A DNA stretch of 64,000 nt from a virus, in the IMG/VR virus record IMGVR_UViG_3300021142_000002, positions 62,001-126,000 of that record; one strand, written 5' to 3'. The notes under the pieces were generated by a model that saw only the letters and a list, made by a program, of their open reading frames with translations, ran no database searches and was not told the origin of the DNA. The position numbers and the translations under genes are program-made. Below, piece by piece: positions 1 to 10,162 of the stretch. How positions within the stretch are numbered: position 1 is the first letter of the stretch; each line of letters begins with the position of its first letter.

Positions 1-143
1 GCAACGCCTGAAATAGAGTACATAGGCTCAATAGTGCCATTAATTTCAGCAAAGGCATGCTGAGCATCAATGGAAATATCTGTTCTTTTAAAGGTAGGAA
101 TTAATCGCTTAAAATAATTCCCTAAGTTTGATAATTTAAACAT
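1..143 (-). CDS. N-terminal part of an unknown protein, cut by the window edge
   Basis: An open frame begins with ATG at 141-143 on the minus strand, preceded by an AGGAA ribosome-binding site (in ctatcAGGAATTAAATT), and stays open to the left edge. The visible product begins MFKLSNLGNYFKRLIPTF, about 47 residues. It lies just downstream of 165-1268 on the same strand, so it is probably in the same operon of virion genes. Function not recognised. Confidence 0.6.
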   Translation of the reverse strand, partial: MFKLSNLGNYFKRLIPTFKRTDISIDAQHAFAEINGTIEPMYSISGV

Positions 144-164
144 AATTTAATTCCTGATAGTAGT

Positions 165-1268
165 TTATAGTTGAGCTGCATTGCCTAGATTATAAGCTCT
201 CATGATATCATCAATATTAACACCATTAGCCTTTTTAGAATTTTGTTTAATATCATCTAGCGTATACTCACCATAATGATCAATACCTCTTTGATACATG
301 GTGAATCTTTCCATTCTGGTATCAACAACTATTAACATCATAGTAAAGTTATTTTCAAAATACTTATTTCTAACATGAGTATCTTTTAAACTACCTTTTA
401 AAACGAGTTCTAAATCAGAAGCTGTTTGCTTACTGATAATGACCATAGTGGAAATAGAGTTAGGTGATCCATAACCAGAAGCTAATGACGCTAATGCATC
501 ATTGATCTTTTTACTACGTGCTTTAGATAATAAACCTGTTTTATCAGCTAAGATAGCTTTTTTATCAGCTTCAATTAAATCCTGGCATAATAAAAAATCT
601 CTAAAGAAAGAAATCTCACCAGAGCGCCACTGGTGATAACGAGTACCAAAGTTTAAATCAGCAGAGTTAGATTTAGCAATGAATAAAAAATCATCAGGTT
701 CAATAGATTTAGGGTTTAAACGACAAACCACAGGAATGCTGACTGTATTATTACCTTCTCTTAATTTTACATCTAATAGCTTGCCGACTGCTAAATTACT
801 CTCTTCCGTGATATTGTGTATAGTCTTATCAAACTCAAAAGACTTCTGTGAAGAAGATTGATCACCTAGTGCTTCGGTGCCATAAGAAGGTAGATAATGA
901 GCCGTATCATCAATGGAATTTAATCCAGTCCATCTCGATAACTCAGCGGCATGCATAACTGTTCTATCAGTAGAAAATTGGTCTAAAACCTGCATAACCC
1001 TAACACTATCTACTGACATAGCAATATTTACTGCAGATAAATAATATCCACAATAAATAGATAAAAGAGTTTGCATTAAAGATGAAACTTGTTTTGGATC
1101 TAAACCTAAAACTCTTTTGTCGATCAAGACAACTGGATTGAGTTGAGTCGGTTTAGTATATTCAGTTAATGAGCCATTAGACATACTGGCAAACTGATTA
1201 GCTGACTGAGCTGCAATAGATAATAAACTAAGGTCAGCACCTGCAATAGCACTTAAAATTTTAGACAT
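165..1268 (-). CDS. Unknown phage protein, probably virion-associated (367 aa)
   Basis: A 367-residue protein starting MSKILSAIAGADLSLLSIAA with a good AAAGGA ribosome-binding site. Sequence shows an Ala/Ser-rich, mildly hydrophobic N-terminus (residues 1-30) and a hydrophobic helix near 65-85 (QTLLSIYCGYYLSAVNIAMS); the rest is soluble, mixed alpha/beta. No enzyme motif was seen. Its start lies 39 nt from the start of the divergent gene at 1307, so the two share a regulatory region. The neighbours on + look like tail or baseplate genes, which makes a virion role likely; this is inference from context only. Confidence 0.75.
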   Translation of the reverse strand: MSKILSAIAGADLSLLSIAAQSANQFASMSNGSLTEYTKPTQLNPVVLIDKRVLGLDPKQVSSLMQTLLSIYCGYYLSAVNIAMSVDSVRVMQVLDQFSTDRTVMHAAELSRWTGLNSIDDTAHYLPSYGTEALGDQSSSQKSFEFDKTIHNITEESNLAVGKLLDVKLREGNNTVSIPVVCRLNPKSIEPDDFLFIAKSNSADLNFGTRYHQWRSGEISFFRDFLLCQDLIEADKKAILADKTGLLSKARSKKINDALASLASGYGSPNSISTMVIISKQTASDLELVLKGSLKDTHVRNKYFENNFTMMLIVVDTRMERFTMYQRGIDHYGEYTLDDIKQNSKKANGVNIDDIMRAYNLGNAAQL

Positions 1269-1306
1269 ACTACTTTTCCTTTTATAAATATTAATTTGGA
1301 CACGTT

Positions 1307-2488
1307 ATGAGCGATATCGGCAAAATAGACAGCGGACTAATAGATATCTCATCTAGAAGCCAACCCTTTGGGGGCAGTAACATATCCACTTATTCTGTCT
1401 TTAGAGGACTGAATGCTTTAGGGGGTATTCCTGCTCTTCTTCCTAACACCGACAACCAAGGCTATGTATTCTTTACAAAACCTTGCCTAAACTTATCATA
1501 CGATAATGTTATACCTTTTAGAAAATTAGTATATTTGGCGGATACTAGACCTACCTCGATGGGTAATGCTATTCGCTGTATGTTAAGTCCTAGCTTAATG
1601 GAAGGTAATGAAAACAATAGATCATTAATAGTAGATGATAAATGCGCTTTTTTACCCATTAGTAATTTACTTAGAAAACTCAGCGCACCACCTGATATTG
1701 TTGCTGATGTTTATACCTCTAGTGAAGGCTATAATAAAGAGCAGATTAGCTTTATTGATAGTAAAACAGGTATCTATAATGCCTATGATTTAACAGCTGA
1801 ATTCCAAAATATGGAGGGTGATCCCATTACTAGCATTTTTGATAGCTGGATCATTTATGCACAACGAGTCCTTGATGGCACTATGCTACCCTTTCCTAGA
1901 AATCAAATAGAAAGGCGAGTAGATTATCAAACGAGAATCTATAGATTGATTATGGATAGAAATAAAGAATATGTGCAAAAGATATCAGTCTCTGATGCAT
2001 GCTTTCCTACCTCAGTTCCAAGAGGTGGCGTGATGGGCTACGATAATACAGTTCATATTACACCAGAGAATGATGTTATACAAGTAAACTTTAGATGTAT
2101 TGGAGCAGAATATGATGATCCAATATTAATACAGGAATTTAATAACATTGTAGCTACGTTTAATCCTGCTATGTCAGAAAGTAACTATGGTGGTATGGTA
2201 AAGATTAAAGGATTAACAGATATTGGATTAAGCAAAAAAGCATTAATGAATTACAGAATGTATCCAAGGATTTCTGCAACAATGGAATTAGAATGGTATG
2301 CGGATCCCAACGATTATCAATTGATTATGGAAAATTCTAACAATTTATCACCTGCCCAGCGATCTGATTTTACCGATACTACCAGTACTGAATACATGTA
2401 TTCACCTTGGACTAATACAATCACTAAAGATAATGGTAATCCTAATGATGTATCTTACCCATCACAACCTACTACACTTATAGTCTAA
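1307..2488 (+). CDS. Virion structural protein, probably tail or baseplate (393 aa)
   Basis: A 393-residue protein followed after 12 nt by the 984-residue baseplate-like gene, so the two are co-transcribed. Beta-rich, with no signal peptide and no enzyme motif; the N-terminus is Gly/Ser-rich (SRSQPFGGSNISTYSVFRG). It reads like a tail or baseplate component, but the family is not one I can name. Ribosome-binding site is weak (TTGGACACGTT). The C-terminus is a flexible, Thr/Asn/Pro-rich tail (residues 365-393). Function inferred from position. Confidence 0.7.
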   Translation: MSDIGKIDSGLIDISSRSQPFGGSNISTYSVFRGLNALGGIPALLPNTDNQGYVFFTKPCLNLSYDNVIPFRKLVYLADTRPTSMGNAIRCMLSPSLMEGNENNRSLIVDDKCAFLPISNLLRKLSAPPDIVADVYTSSEGYNKEQISFIDSKTGIYNAYDLTAEFQNMEGDPITSIFDSWIIYAQRVLDGTMLPFPRNQIERRVDYQTRIYRLIMDRNKEYVQKISVSDACFPTSVPRGGVMGYDNTVHITPENDVIQVNFRCIGAEYDDPILIQEFNNIVATFNPAMSESNYGGMVKIKGLTDIGLSKKALMNYRMYPRISATMELEWYADPNDYQLIMENSNNLSPAQRSDFTDTTSTEYMYSPWTNTITKDNGNPNDVSYPSQPTTLIV

Positions 2489-2500
2489 GGAGAGCTATCA

Positions 2501-5455
2501 ATGACAACCACCACTACTCAGTTTTTACTCAGTCGAATAAATCAATATTACTATAATCCTAGCAGTATAATGCAGGGAATGCTAGATACACTAGAATTAG
2601 GATTAAATGGAAATGATATCGTTGATCCAACATCTCCTTTTGTTCAGTTATTAGAATTTGCAGCCACTGCATCTACAGCCAGCATTATTAAATCTGAAGC
2701 GGTAACTAGAGCAATGTATCCAGCACTGTGTTTAACTCAATCTGATTTATTTAATCATTTATCAGATACCGATTATGTTGGGTTATTTGCTAGCCCAGCC
2801 AGCACTAGCATAACCATGATGATTCCTTATCAGCAATTAATAGCTGCAGCAATTGCACCCGATGCTAGTAATTTAAATATTAAACAAGTCATTATACCTG
2901 CCAATAGTCAAATTACTGTTAATGGAATTAATCTAGTTGTTGGTTATCCAGTTAATATTACTATTCAAACGGTAACTAATCTAGGGAGTACTTCAACAAC
3001 CATATTAACCACTCTAGATACTACAGTTACTAATCCTTTAGTTAAATTAAAAACAAACATCATTAGTAATGCCGTTGTTGCTTACAATGGTAGTCAATAC
3101 TTACAGTTTAATTTACCTGTACAACAGCTTAGTAATACGAGTACAGTTTATTCTTTAAATAGTGCAACTACGTTTGGACAGACTATTAATTTTAGTGATT
3201 CGTTTTGTTATGCTAGAGCCTATATTAATTTAGCTTCCAGTCCTGGTCAATGGACTGAAATACTCACCACACACAGTGTGATTAATTATGATATTAATTC
3301 ACCCACATTAAAAATGCGTGTTAATAATGGATCATTATCAGTTGCATTACCAGATATTTATAATAGTCTAAATCTAACAGGTAATTCTATTAGGATAGAT
3401 ATCTATACCTGTAAAGGATTAATGGATTTAGATCTATCCCAGTTAAATGCAGGTAGCTTTTCTGGCAAGTGGATGGATTTTAATACTTTTAATTCAAAGA
3501 ATACAACAGCCGCTATTGGTAAAGTCAGTGATATTATTATCTATTCTAATGATAGCTTAACTAATGGTATTAATGGTTTAACTTTAGAGCAAATAAGAGA
3601 GTTAGTGATTTATAGATCAAACTCTAGTAGTACGCCAGTAAGACTCAGTGATCTTACATTAGGTTTAGGTAAGTTAGGTTATGTAGTTCAAAAGATTGTA
3701 GACTCCGTTACTGATAGAATATTTGTAGCTAGTAAAAACATTCAATCTAGAGTAGTGGATGGATTAGTCACTAATCCATTAATCGCTAACATTGCAGTTA
3801 ATCTAAATGAACATTGGGGCGATGTAGGTGCAGCATATACAGACTCTATTATTAACCATAATAGTAATGCAGCTACACTGCTCCCTAATGCATTATTTTT
3901 AATGAGTAATGGGAATATAAACCTATTAACTAATGCTGATCTAGATAGCATTAATAACTTAGCTATGGATAGTTTAGCAGTTGCATTAAGCAATAACTTG
4001 TACTTCTATACACCTTTTCATTATGTAATAGATTATAGTCTTCCAACGATTAATGTGAGACCTTATTATTTAAGTGGTCCAATTGTTGTTAATAATAACT
4101 ATATTGCTAATAACCCATACAGGACTTATGGTATTAATACCATTATTTCTACCATTTCATTAACGGGAAATAATTATACATTAAGTCTAACGACTAAGAT
4201 ACCTACCGGATTAACTAACATTTATTGTCAATTAGTCTATACAGATCCTAGTAGCTATAAAAGCTATTATCTAGATAGTACAAGTATTATTAATCAGGCG
4301 AGTGCTACTTTTACTTTTGTATTAAATACTGAATTTGATATCAATCAGCAAGATGATATAGAAATGATCAATTTCTACGATGATAATAGAATGGTAGACT
4401 TTATCAATGTTAATTTAACTCAGCAATTTAGCGTATACTATTTTGTACAAGCTAATGCTATTGACTTAGAAATAACGCCTTATGGCACTAACTTTGATAG
4501 CCAGTATATGCCACCTACCGGCATAACTGTCATTGGTGCTACGCATGAAACCATTACATTAGAATTTGGCAATAGATTAACTTCTTTATATTGTCCTACT
4601 AAACAGTTATTAGCAACGACTAATTATGTAACTTACACTCAAGTGGTTAATGCAACTTATGCTGAAAACATTTATAAAGAAGGTCCACTAGGTAAGTTGT
4701 ATACTGTTAATACGGATGGTACGATTAGTTTTGAATTACTACACGCTAAAGGTGATCCAGTACTCGATGCTAATGGTCATAATGTTATTTTACATAATGT
4801 AGGCGATCCAGTGATGGATGCTAATGGTAATTCTATTCCAATAGAGCCTGCTAGTAATCAAATCTTAAGACAGCTTGGTGTTACTTTTGTAGATGCTAAA
4901 TATAGATTTGCTACCACAGCTAGTACAGCTAGTTATAATTTATCTATACCGACTCAAATTATCAATTATTTAAACTATGATATTGAGCCCTATATAGATA
5001 CTCTAAATGAAAGAACTGAGCTGTACTTTAAACCAATGGGTGAGGCTAATAGCATTAAGGTAAACTTTGGTAATGGTACTACAGGCACTGTAAATAGTTT
5101 ACTAAATATTAATATTATCTTTTACTTAAATGTAACTGCAGATAGTATTAAGAAACAGACGGCGGAAACACAGAATCTAATTAATAATACGACTATATTA
5201 GTTAGATCATTGATTAGTAAATACTTATCTAAAACAACTATTTCAATGAGTGAATTTACTGCAGAGCTAAACAATAATAAATCCCCTTTGGTAAGTGGTT
5301 TTGATATAGTGAGTTTCTTGCCAAATAATGCATCCATATTAACTATATTAGATGTTGGGGTAAGTTTCTCAGTGGCAGAAACATTAACATTATTAAGTGA
5401 TGGAACATTAGACGTAGTAGATTCAGTAAATTTAGTATTTGAATCACTATTGTAG
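2501..5455 (+). CDS. Large baseplate-wedge-like structural protein (984 aa)
   Basis: A 984-residue protein with strong ribosome-binding site AAGGAG. The N-terminus (FLLSRINQYYYNPSSIMQGM, then a segment with TSPFVQLLEFAA and YPALCLTQSDLFNHLSDTDY) has the character of baseplate wedge proteins of the T4 gp6 / phage baseplate J group, where each copy begins with a helical domain and LY-hhh-D motifs. The rest is Asn/Thr/Ser-rich beta structure. A short internal repeat is visible near residues 750-780 (GDPVLDANGHNV and GDPVMDANGNSI). Downstream is a strong hairpin. The wedge assignment is by resemblance only. Confidence 0.6.
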   Translation: MTTTTTQFLLSRINQYYYNPSSIMQGMLDTLELGLNGNDIVDPTSPFVQLLEFAATASTASIIKSEAVTRAMYPALCLTQSDLFNHLSDTDYVGLFASPASTSITMMIPYQQLIAAAIAPDASNLNIKQVIIPANSQITVNGINLVVGYPVNITIQTVTNLGSTSTTILTTLDTTVTNPLVKLKTNIISNAVVAYNGSQYLQFNLPVQQLSNTSTVYSLNSATTFGQTINFSDSFCYARAYINLASSPGQWTEILTTHSVINYDINSPTLKMRVNNGSLSVALPDIYNSLNLTGNSIRIDIYTCKGLMDLDLSQLNAGSFSGKWMDFNTFNSKNTTAAIGKVSDIIIYSNDSLTNGINGLTLEQIRELVIYRSNSSSTPVRLSDLTLGLGKLGYVVQKIVDSVTDRIFVASKNIQSRVVDGLVTNPLIANIAVNLNEHWGDVGAAYTDSIINHNSNAATLLPNALFLMSNGNINLLTNADLDSINNLAMDSLAVALSNNLYFYTPFHYVIDYSLPTINVRPYYLSGPIVVNNNYIANNPYRTYGINTIISTISLTGNNYTLSLTTKIPTGLTNIYCQLVYTDPSSYKSYYLDSTSIINQASATFTFVLNTEFDINQQDDIEMINFYDDNRMVDFINVNLTQQFSVYYFVQANAIDLEITPYGTNFDSQYMPPTGITVIGATHETITLEFGNRLTSLYCPTKQLLATTNYVTYTQVVNATYAENIYKEGPLGKLYTVNTDGTISFELLHAKGDPVLDANGHNVILHNVGDPVMDANGNSIPIEPASNQILRQLGVTFVDAKYRFATTASTASYNLSIPTQIINYLNYDIEPYIDTLNERTELYFKPMGEANSIKVNFGNGTTGTVNSLLNINIIFYLNVTADSIKKQTAETQNLINNTTILVRSLISKYLSKTTISMSEFTAELNNNKSPLVSGFDIVSFLPNNASILTILDVGVSFSVAETLTLLSDGTLDVVDSVNLVFESLL

Positions 5456-5505
5456 AAAAAAAAAGTATAGAAAGAGAGTACACAGAGCCCAGGCTCTGTG
5501 TACTC
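5456..5505 (-). terminator. Rho-independent terminator between convergent genes
   Basis: A 14-bp stem (5476-5489 with 5492-5505, loop of 2) followed on the minus strand by a run of nine T (A at 5456-5464). It can end the minus-strand transcript of the convergent gene at 5545; the hairpin alone could also slow the + transcript from 2501-5455. Confidence 0.85.
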
Positions 5506-5544
5506 CACTGTTAAATTTCCATCAGAAATGCAACGTTTAATTAA

Positions 5545-6999
5545 TTACTCATAACACTTCATTGAACTATGGATATAAGAAGTATATGCTCTACACGCCG
5601 CAGAAGCTACTCCCAATAAACCCATGGCAGGCTGTACTGAGCTTATTGCTGTTTGTCCAGCATGTACCGCTATTTTTTTCTTAAGTTCAGTTACGGAGTC
5701 CATATTCATAATACCCAAACGCTCATACTCTTCAGTTATTTTTTCAAGTGCTTTTATTTTTGACTCTATTTTAGAAAAACTACTAGTATTTCTTACATAA
5801 TTAGTTGCATCTTTTAAATCAGCAATAAAAACTTTATTTACCATTTCAATGGCGTTTTCTGCCTCTTCTATCGTTAAAGATTCAACCTTTTCAGCAGTTT
5901 TAATTTTTAATGGGGTAACTTTAATAGAAAACCCAGATACTAGTTTAAGTCCATTACCATTAGTGTTAGATATTCCTAAAGCTGAAACATAAACGCCATA
6001 ACCACCTATAAGTTTAAGTTCCGTATCAAAATTAGTTTTATCATAGCCATCATTCCGGAAATGAGTTCCACCAATACGTGCTACAAGAGTTTTAATATCT
6101 AAAAGTCCATAATGATCTGCATGTTTAATAAAGTATTCAACAGCCTCTTCGCCAAATTTATTTTTAACACTAGAATTCAAAATTCTAAAAAGTTCTTTAA
6201 TTTCGGAATTAATATTCTTAGGTTTTGTTTCCCCTAGCATACATGTTAATGCCTTTAAAGTCTGTGCACTAATTTTAATAGCTTTAACTTCAGGCTTTTT
6301 ATGTATTTCATGTGTTTGAGATTTAATATTGTTAGCATTATAACTATGTTGATGGTTAACCATTTGAGAATGCTGACTACCTGCATCATGCTCACCTGCA
6401 GTAAACATAACTGGTTTACCCTCTTCCACGGGCTGTTCTGTTTTTACTTTTGCACGTTTAGCTTTCTTTCTTTTTACAATTTCTTCGGTACCTTTAGCTA
6501 CTTGTTCAGTAACTTCAACACTTGTAAATAGTGATTTAATCCAATTATAGATCTTTAATGACCAATGTTTTAAAAAAATCCAAATCTTTTCCCAAATCTT
6601 TTTAATCCATTCACCAACTGCTTGAATTTTTTCTTTAGTATCTTCTAGTCCGTAAGACAAAGACTCTAATCCTGCAGTGTCTATTTTATAATTATCACCT
6701 ACTAAAGTTTTAATGGCTAAAGTAGACATAGCGTTAGCATGCTTATCTAATCCACCTTTCTCCAATGATTTAATCATTAGATCTTTAATAGCTTCTAAGC
6801 CTTCAATAGTTTCACCAGCATCTTCGATAATGTCAGATACAGCTTCTACTTCTTCATGCTCTCTATCTACACCGTCTTCAAAACTTTCAGGCAATGTTTC
6901 ATCAACATCTACTTCTTCATCATACACATCTTCAGCGTTATTAGCGTCTTCTAATAACTCTTCCATAGCTGCTTTATAAATTGATCTACGTTTTCCCAT
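5545..6999 (-). CDS. Internal head protein-like virion protein (484 aa)
   Basis: 484 residues; ribosome-binding site AGAGGAT. Residues 1-60 are very acidic (EELLEDANNAEDVYDEEVDV), followed by an Ala/Ile-rich helical part, an amphipathic Trp-rich segment (IKKIWEKIWIFLKHWSLKIY, about 130-150) and a basic KRKKAKRAKVK stretch. Such acidic propeptide plus amphipathic core is typical of phiKZ internal head proteins that are cut by the prohead protease and ejected with DNA; possible cleavage sites of the S/A/G-x-E type are present (for example after GLE in DTAGLESLS). It heads toward a terminator at 5456-5505 and is the last gene of a three-gene run with 7004 and 7321. Confidence 0.6.
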   Translation of the reverse strand: MGKRRSIYKAAMEELLEDANNAEDVYDEEVDVDETLPESFEDGVDREHEEVEAVSDIIEDAGETIEGLEAIKDLMIKSLEKGGLDKHANAMSTLAIKTLVGDNYKIDTAGLESLSYGLEDTKEKIQAVGEWIKKIWEKIWIFLKHWSLKIYNWIKSLFTSVEVTEQVAKGTEEIVKRKKAKRAKVKTEQPVEEGKPVMFTAGEHDAGSQHSQMVNHQHSYNANNIKSQTHEIHKKPEVKAIKISAQTLKALTCMLGETKPKNINSEIKELFRILNSSVKNKFGEEAVEYFIKHADHYGLLDIKTLVARIGGTHFRNDGYDKTNFDTELKLIGGYGVYVSALGISNTNGNGLKLVSGFSIKVTPLKIKTAEKVESLTIEEAENAIEMVNKVFIADLKDATNYVRNTSSFSKIESKIKALEKITEEYERLGIMNMDSVTELKKKIAVHAGQTAISSVQPAMGLLGVASAACRAYTSYIHSSMKCYE

Positions 7000-7003
7000 T
7001 TTC

Positions 7004-7309
7004 TTATCCTCTTAATATTTTATCTAAATAAGTTAATACTGCTTCTTTGTTAACAGCACTTAAGTTATTAGTAAAGGTATATAAAGGCATTTCAATGCTT
7101 AATAATCCAGGTACTCTTTCTTCAATAGAATTAGCAACCATAGCATTTACACCATTCAATTCTATATCGGCTTTTAATAAGCTTAGATCTAGATTAGGAT
7201 CTTCTTCTACTTCTTGGTTTTGTACCTGCTCTTCTAACTCACATAGACCCAGTCTTGAATCTTGTCGTCTAATTCTAAGGCGAGCTAATCTTTCTTCAAA
7301 ATCCATCAT
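7004..7309 (-). CDS. Unknown small acidic protein (101 aa)
   Basis: 101 residues with ribosome-binding site AGGAG, lying 4 nt upstream of the 484-residue head-like protein and 11 nt downstream of the 755-residue one, so clearly in the same operon. The N-terminus is charged and probably coiled coil (ERLARLRIRRQDSRLGLCEL), the C-terminal half is hydrophobic and ends in ILRG. No family recognised; position suggests a virion or head-assembly role. Confidence 0.7.
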   Translation of the reverse strand: MMDFEERLARLRIRRQDSRLGLCELEEQVQNQEVEEDPNLDLSLLKADIELNGVNAMVANSIEERVPGLLSIEMPLYTFTNNLSAVNKEAVLTYLDKILRG

Positions 7310-7320
7310 TATTTATTCTC

Positions 7321-9588
7321 CTACTTTGTAGTATAATATTTTCTCAGTTTCATTAAATATTCTCTAGTAAATAATATCTCTGCACTCTTGTATCTAAGAA
7401 AGGCTGATTGCATTTCACTGAGTCTTTTACCGATAACCATTAAATCTTTCATGGATTGATAAGTACCTGATAAAGCAGAAAATTGTTTAGATAGAATATT
7501 CTTTATAATGAGGTCTTTAATAACGTGTGTTCCATTATAAGTACCTTCTTGCATTTGATAAGGTATTCCGGCACTATGTTCTGGCCACATGACTTCCGTA
7601 TTCATAATTGAATCAGGTTGTTTTTGTTTAATAAAGGCTTTAGTAATAACAGAAAGTCCGTCTATTTCATGGACTAAATTTCTTCCTTTATTCTCAGCTT
7701 TCTTGCACTGACTAATAGCATATTTAATAGAATGTTCTACTTCTTCAGAATGGAAATAAACATTGCTAAATTTATCAGCAAATCCATGAATGGGCTCTAG
7801 ATTATCTAATCGTTTAAACCATGAGTATGGCATATCATTGGATACAAAAGGAAGATCTCTGTTATTGTGATCTACTGCATAATTAGTCCAAAACGCATTA
7901 GCTCTATTAGCAATGACTCTGTAAGGAATAGTACATTTATTTAAAACATCGGAAGGATGTGGTAATTTACCACCGTATTGCTTAACAGAATCGAGTATAG
8001 GCAACTTAGTATGGGAAGATAGGTAATAGTCCTTAAATAAATAAGATTGCTCTATGGCAGCTACAGTGCTATTAAACGGTACTTCTGCACCATAGCTATT
8101 AGCTGCTTTCTTTAATAACTCGACCGTTTTACCCATTTCGACCATGACTTCTTCAATGACTTTAATATGAGCATCAGCAGTGGCCATTAGATCATTCCAT
8201 CTATAACCTTCTATCTGATAAACAATCAATTCATCTAACTTTGTTTTAAAGTTTAAAGAGATTTCGATACCTAATCTGTTTAGCGCTAATTGATCCATAC
8301 CTAACATATTAGGTGTTGCTTTCTTTTTACCACTGAGTCTCCTACCTAATAAATGCATTTCCTCAACTCTTTCTTTTAATTCCTTTAGAGTTTGATTCAT
8401 GGTTCTATGCGCTTTAGCACTTAATTGCTTGCCTAACATAAAACTTAATATTCCACCAATGATAATAAAGATAAGTGGAATAGCTTTATTTAAACGAGCA
8501 ATTAATGTTTCAATTACTGATTTAATAGTATCTAAAATACCTTCTAAAGCATAATCTACATTTTCACAATTAATGCCAAAGTCATTAATGGCTTCTAAGC
8601 TATAAGTGTTTCCTGATTCAATATCCCTATAAAGAGTAGTAAGCATCTCTAGTCTGCTAAAACTATAGCTGATAGATTCTAGAGATGCTTCAAGCTGTTT
8701 TTCTAATGATCTCTCTTCTTGACCGAAATAAACAGCTTCAGTATCAATAATAGAATAAGCACTGGGATCAATAGATTCTAAACAAGGTACAGGTTCTGTC
8801 TTTGTGGTCGCTATACCTTCATGCATTATATCTTGTTCAGATAACCATTTAAAGGTGTGATAAATCTCTAATATTGGTTTAAGATTTATATCAGATTTAG
8901 CCAGTAAAGGTTCAGGTAGGACTAATGAAAAGAATACATCATCTAAATAACTAGAAACCACTTCATTATCGTCGGAGCAATATTTATTATCTAAAATAGC
9001 ATTACAGTTATTAATAAAAGAAAAACAAACTTCTCTCCATTTAGACGGAGGTAGAGTTGTTTCGTGTTTTTTTGCAATAGTTTCAATAGCTGATGTAATC
9101 CCTTTATGAATTTCTTCACTATTGGAAAGTAATTCACTTATTGAGTTATGCTGATCACAAACCATGCCCATTGTTTCTAAAACCGCACAGTAATTACTGT
9201 AATTATCTTTTTCAATATCAATTTTATCTTTATCTATTAAAGATTTAAAAATGACATAATGAAGATGATGTGATCTTAAAGTATTTCTTTTGATATATAC
9301 ATTTTCAGCCATTGAGTTAATAGCCTGTGTGTTAATAGCGATAGCTGTTTTTAGTCTGGCTAAGACTTTCATCATATCAGGTTCAAATTTCATATCCCAA
9401 ACTTTATTAGCTTCTTCATCACAGCCAGTTTGAGTAACAATTCTAGGGCCAAAACCAAATATTAATGCTAGAGCAGCATTTCTAAAATCTGGTGTCAATG
9501 GCCTCAATACTCTAATCAGTTTAGACTCTGCTCTCTCTGGAGCATCATCTAGATCGTCGGACATAAATCTCATAGGTACATTCCTCAA
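7321..9588 (-). CDS. Large internal head protein-like virion protein (755 aa)
   Basis: 755 residues; ribosome-binding site GAGGAATG. Residues 1-330 are acidic and helical, followed near 345-385 by an amphipathic then clearly hydrophobic segment (AIPLIFIIIGGILSFMLGKQ), then a long helical C-terminal part. Several ALE/SLE/GLE sites lie before residue 350 (for example DYALEGILD), matching the consensus of phiKZ-type prohead protease cleavage. The same plan, acidic propeptide then membrane-like core, is seen in the 484-residue neighbour. Inference: a processed inner-body or ejected protein. An inner membrane protein made late is the alternative. Confidence 0.55.
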   Translation of the reverse strand: MRNVPMRFMSDDLDDAPERAESKLIRVLRPLTPDFRNAALALIFGFGPRIVTQTGCDEEANKVWDMKFEPDMMKVLARLKTAIAINTQAINSMAENVYIKRNTLRSHHLHYVIFKSLIDKDKIDIEKDNYSNYCAVLETMGMVCDQHNSISELLSNSEEIHKGITSAIETIAKKHETTLPPSKWREVCFSFINNCNAILDNKYCSDDNEVVSSYLDDVFFSLVLPEPLLAKSDINLKPILEIYHTFKWLSEQDIMHEGIATTKTEPVPCLESIDPSAYSIIDTEAVYFGQEERSLEKQLEASLESISYSFSRLEMLTTLYRDIESGNTYSLEAINDFGINCENVDYALEGILDTIKSVIETLIARLNKAIPLIFIIIGGILSFMLGKQLSAKAHRTMNQTLKELKERVEEMHLLGRRLSGKKKATPNMLGMDQLALNRLGIEISLNFKTKLDELIVYQIEGYRWNDLMATADAHIKVIEEVMVEMGKTVELLKKAANSYGAEVPFNSTVAAIEQSYLFKDYYLSSHTKLPILDSVKQYGGKLPHPSDVLNKCTIPYRVIANRANAFWTNYAVDHNNRDLPFVSNDMPYSWFKRLDNLEPIHGFADKFSNVYFHSEEVEHSIKYAISQCKKAENKGRNLVHEIDGLSVITKAFIKQKQPDSIMNTEVMWPEHSAGIPYQMQEGTYNGTHVIKDLIIKNILSKQFSALSGTYQSMKDLMVIGKRLSEMQSAFLRYKSAEILFTREYLMKLRKYYTTK

Positions 9589-9633
9589 GTAATTTATATT
9601 AAGAAAACTTAATCATAAGATTCTCTTTAAGGG

Positions 9634-9688
9634 CAAAAAAAAAACAATGATATAAATACTCTAGGATAGCTATATAGCTATCCTAGAG
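9634..9688 (-). terminator. Palindromic terminator of the NUDIX gene
   Basis: A perfect 30-nt palindrome (9659-9688, centre TATA) followed on the minus strand by a T-run (A at 9635-9644). It lies 6 nt after the NUDIX stop codon at 9695. Confidence 0.85.
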
Positions 9689-9694
9689 ACTATG

Positions 9695-10105
9695 TTAAAG
9701 TAAATTCTTTTCTAAAAGCAGTTCGACTGTTTGATCTAACTTACAGAGTTTACTCAAAGCTTTTAATTCAGCAATCGTAAACCATTTCACTGCTTTGTGT
9801 TTTAATGGTTCTTTATTGATTATAGTGCCACTAAAATTAACCACCTCAAAGTAGGTATAGTTAGCGATTTTGATTACACGATTTTCATTATAATCAATAG
9901 TCTCATTAGTAATAACCTTTAAGTTATTTACAATGATATCTAATTCTTCAAACAGTTCACGAACTATTCCATCATGAAAGGTTTCATTATTTTCTACCTT
10001 CCCTCCTGGAAACATCCAGGAATTACATTTGACATGATCTAATAGTAATATTTTACCATGTCTTTTTATAATTCCGGATACTGCTTTTACTTTATTATCA
10101 TTCAT
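9695..10105 (-). CDS. NUDIX hydrolase
   Basis: A 136-residue NUDIX protein. The Nudix box is complete: GGKVENNETFHDGIVRELFE then ELDI, matching G-x5-E-x7-RE-h-x-EE-h-x. Family knowledge: hydrolysis of nucleoside diphosphates linked to another moiety, with Mg2+ bound by the box glutamates. I chose ATG at 10105 (MNDNKVKAVSG) because AAGGAGAAACTATAAA sits just before it; a longer frame from 10138 has no such site. A second, larger NUDIX protein lies 1.6 kb away. Substrate cannot be told: mutT-like dNTP cleaning, NAD/ADP-ribose cleavage or mRNA decapping are all possible. Confidence 0.9.
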   Translation of the reverse strand: MNDNKVKAVSGIIKRHGKILLLDHVKCNSWMFPGGKVENNETFHDGIVRELFEELDIIVNNLKVITNETIDYNENRVIKIANYTYFEVVNFSGTIINKEPLKHKAVKWFTIAELKALSKLCKLDQTVELLLEKNLL

Positions 10106-10162
10106 TTTATAGTTTCTCCTTAGGGACAATACAGGCATTGTATTACTCTAGTAAATAATGTA

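Noticed and set aside
5122-5508. 128-codon minus-strand frame over the end of the baseplate gene
   Set aside because: It runs through the terminator hairpin and opposite to a clearly coding frame, without a ribosome-binding site.
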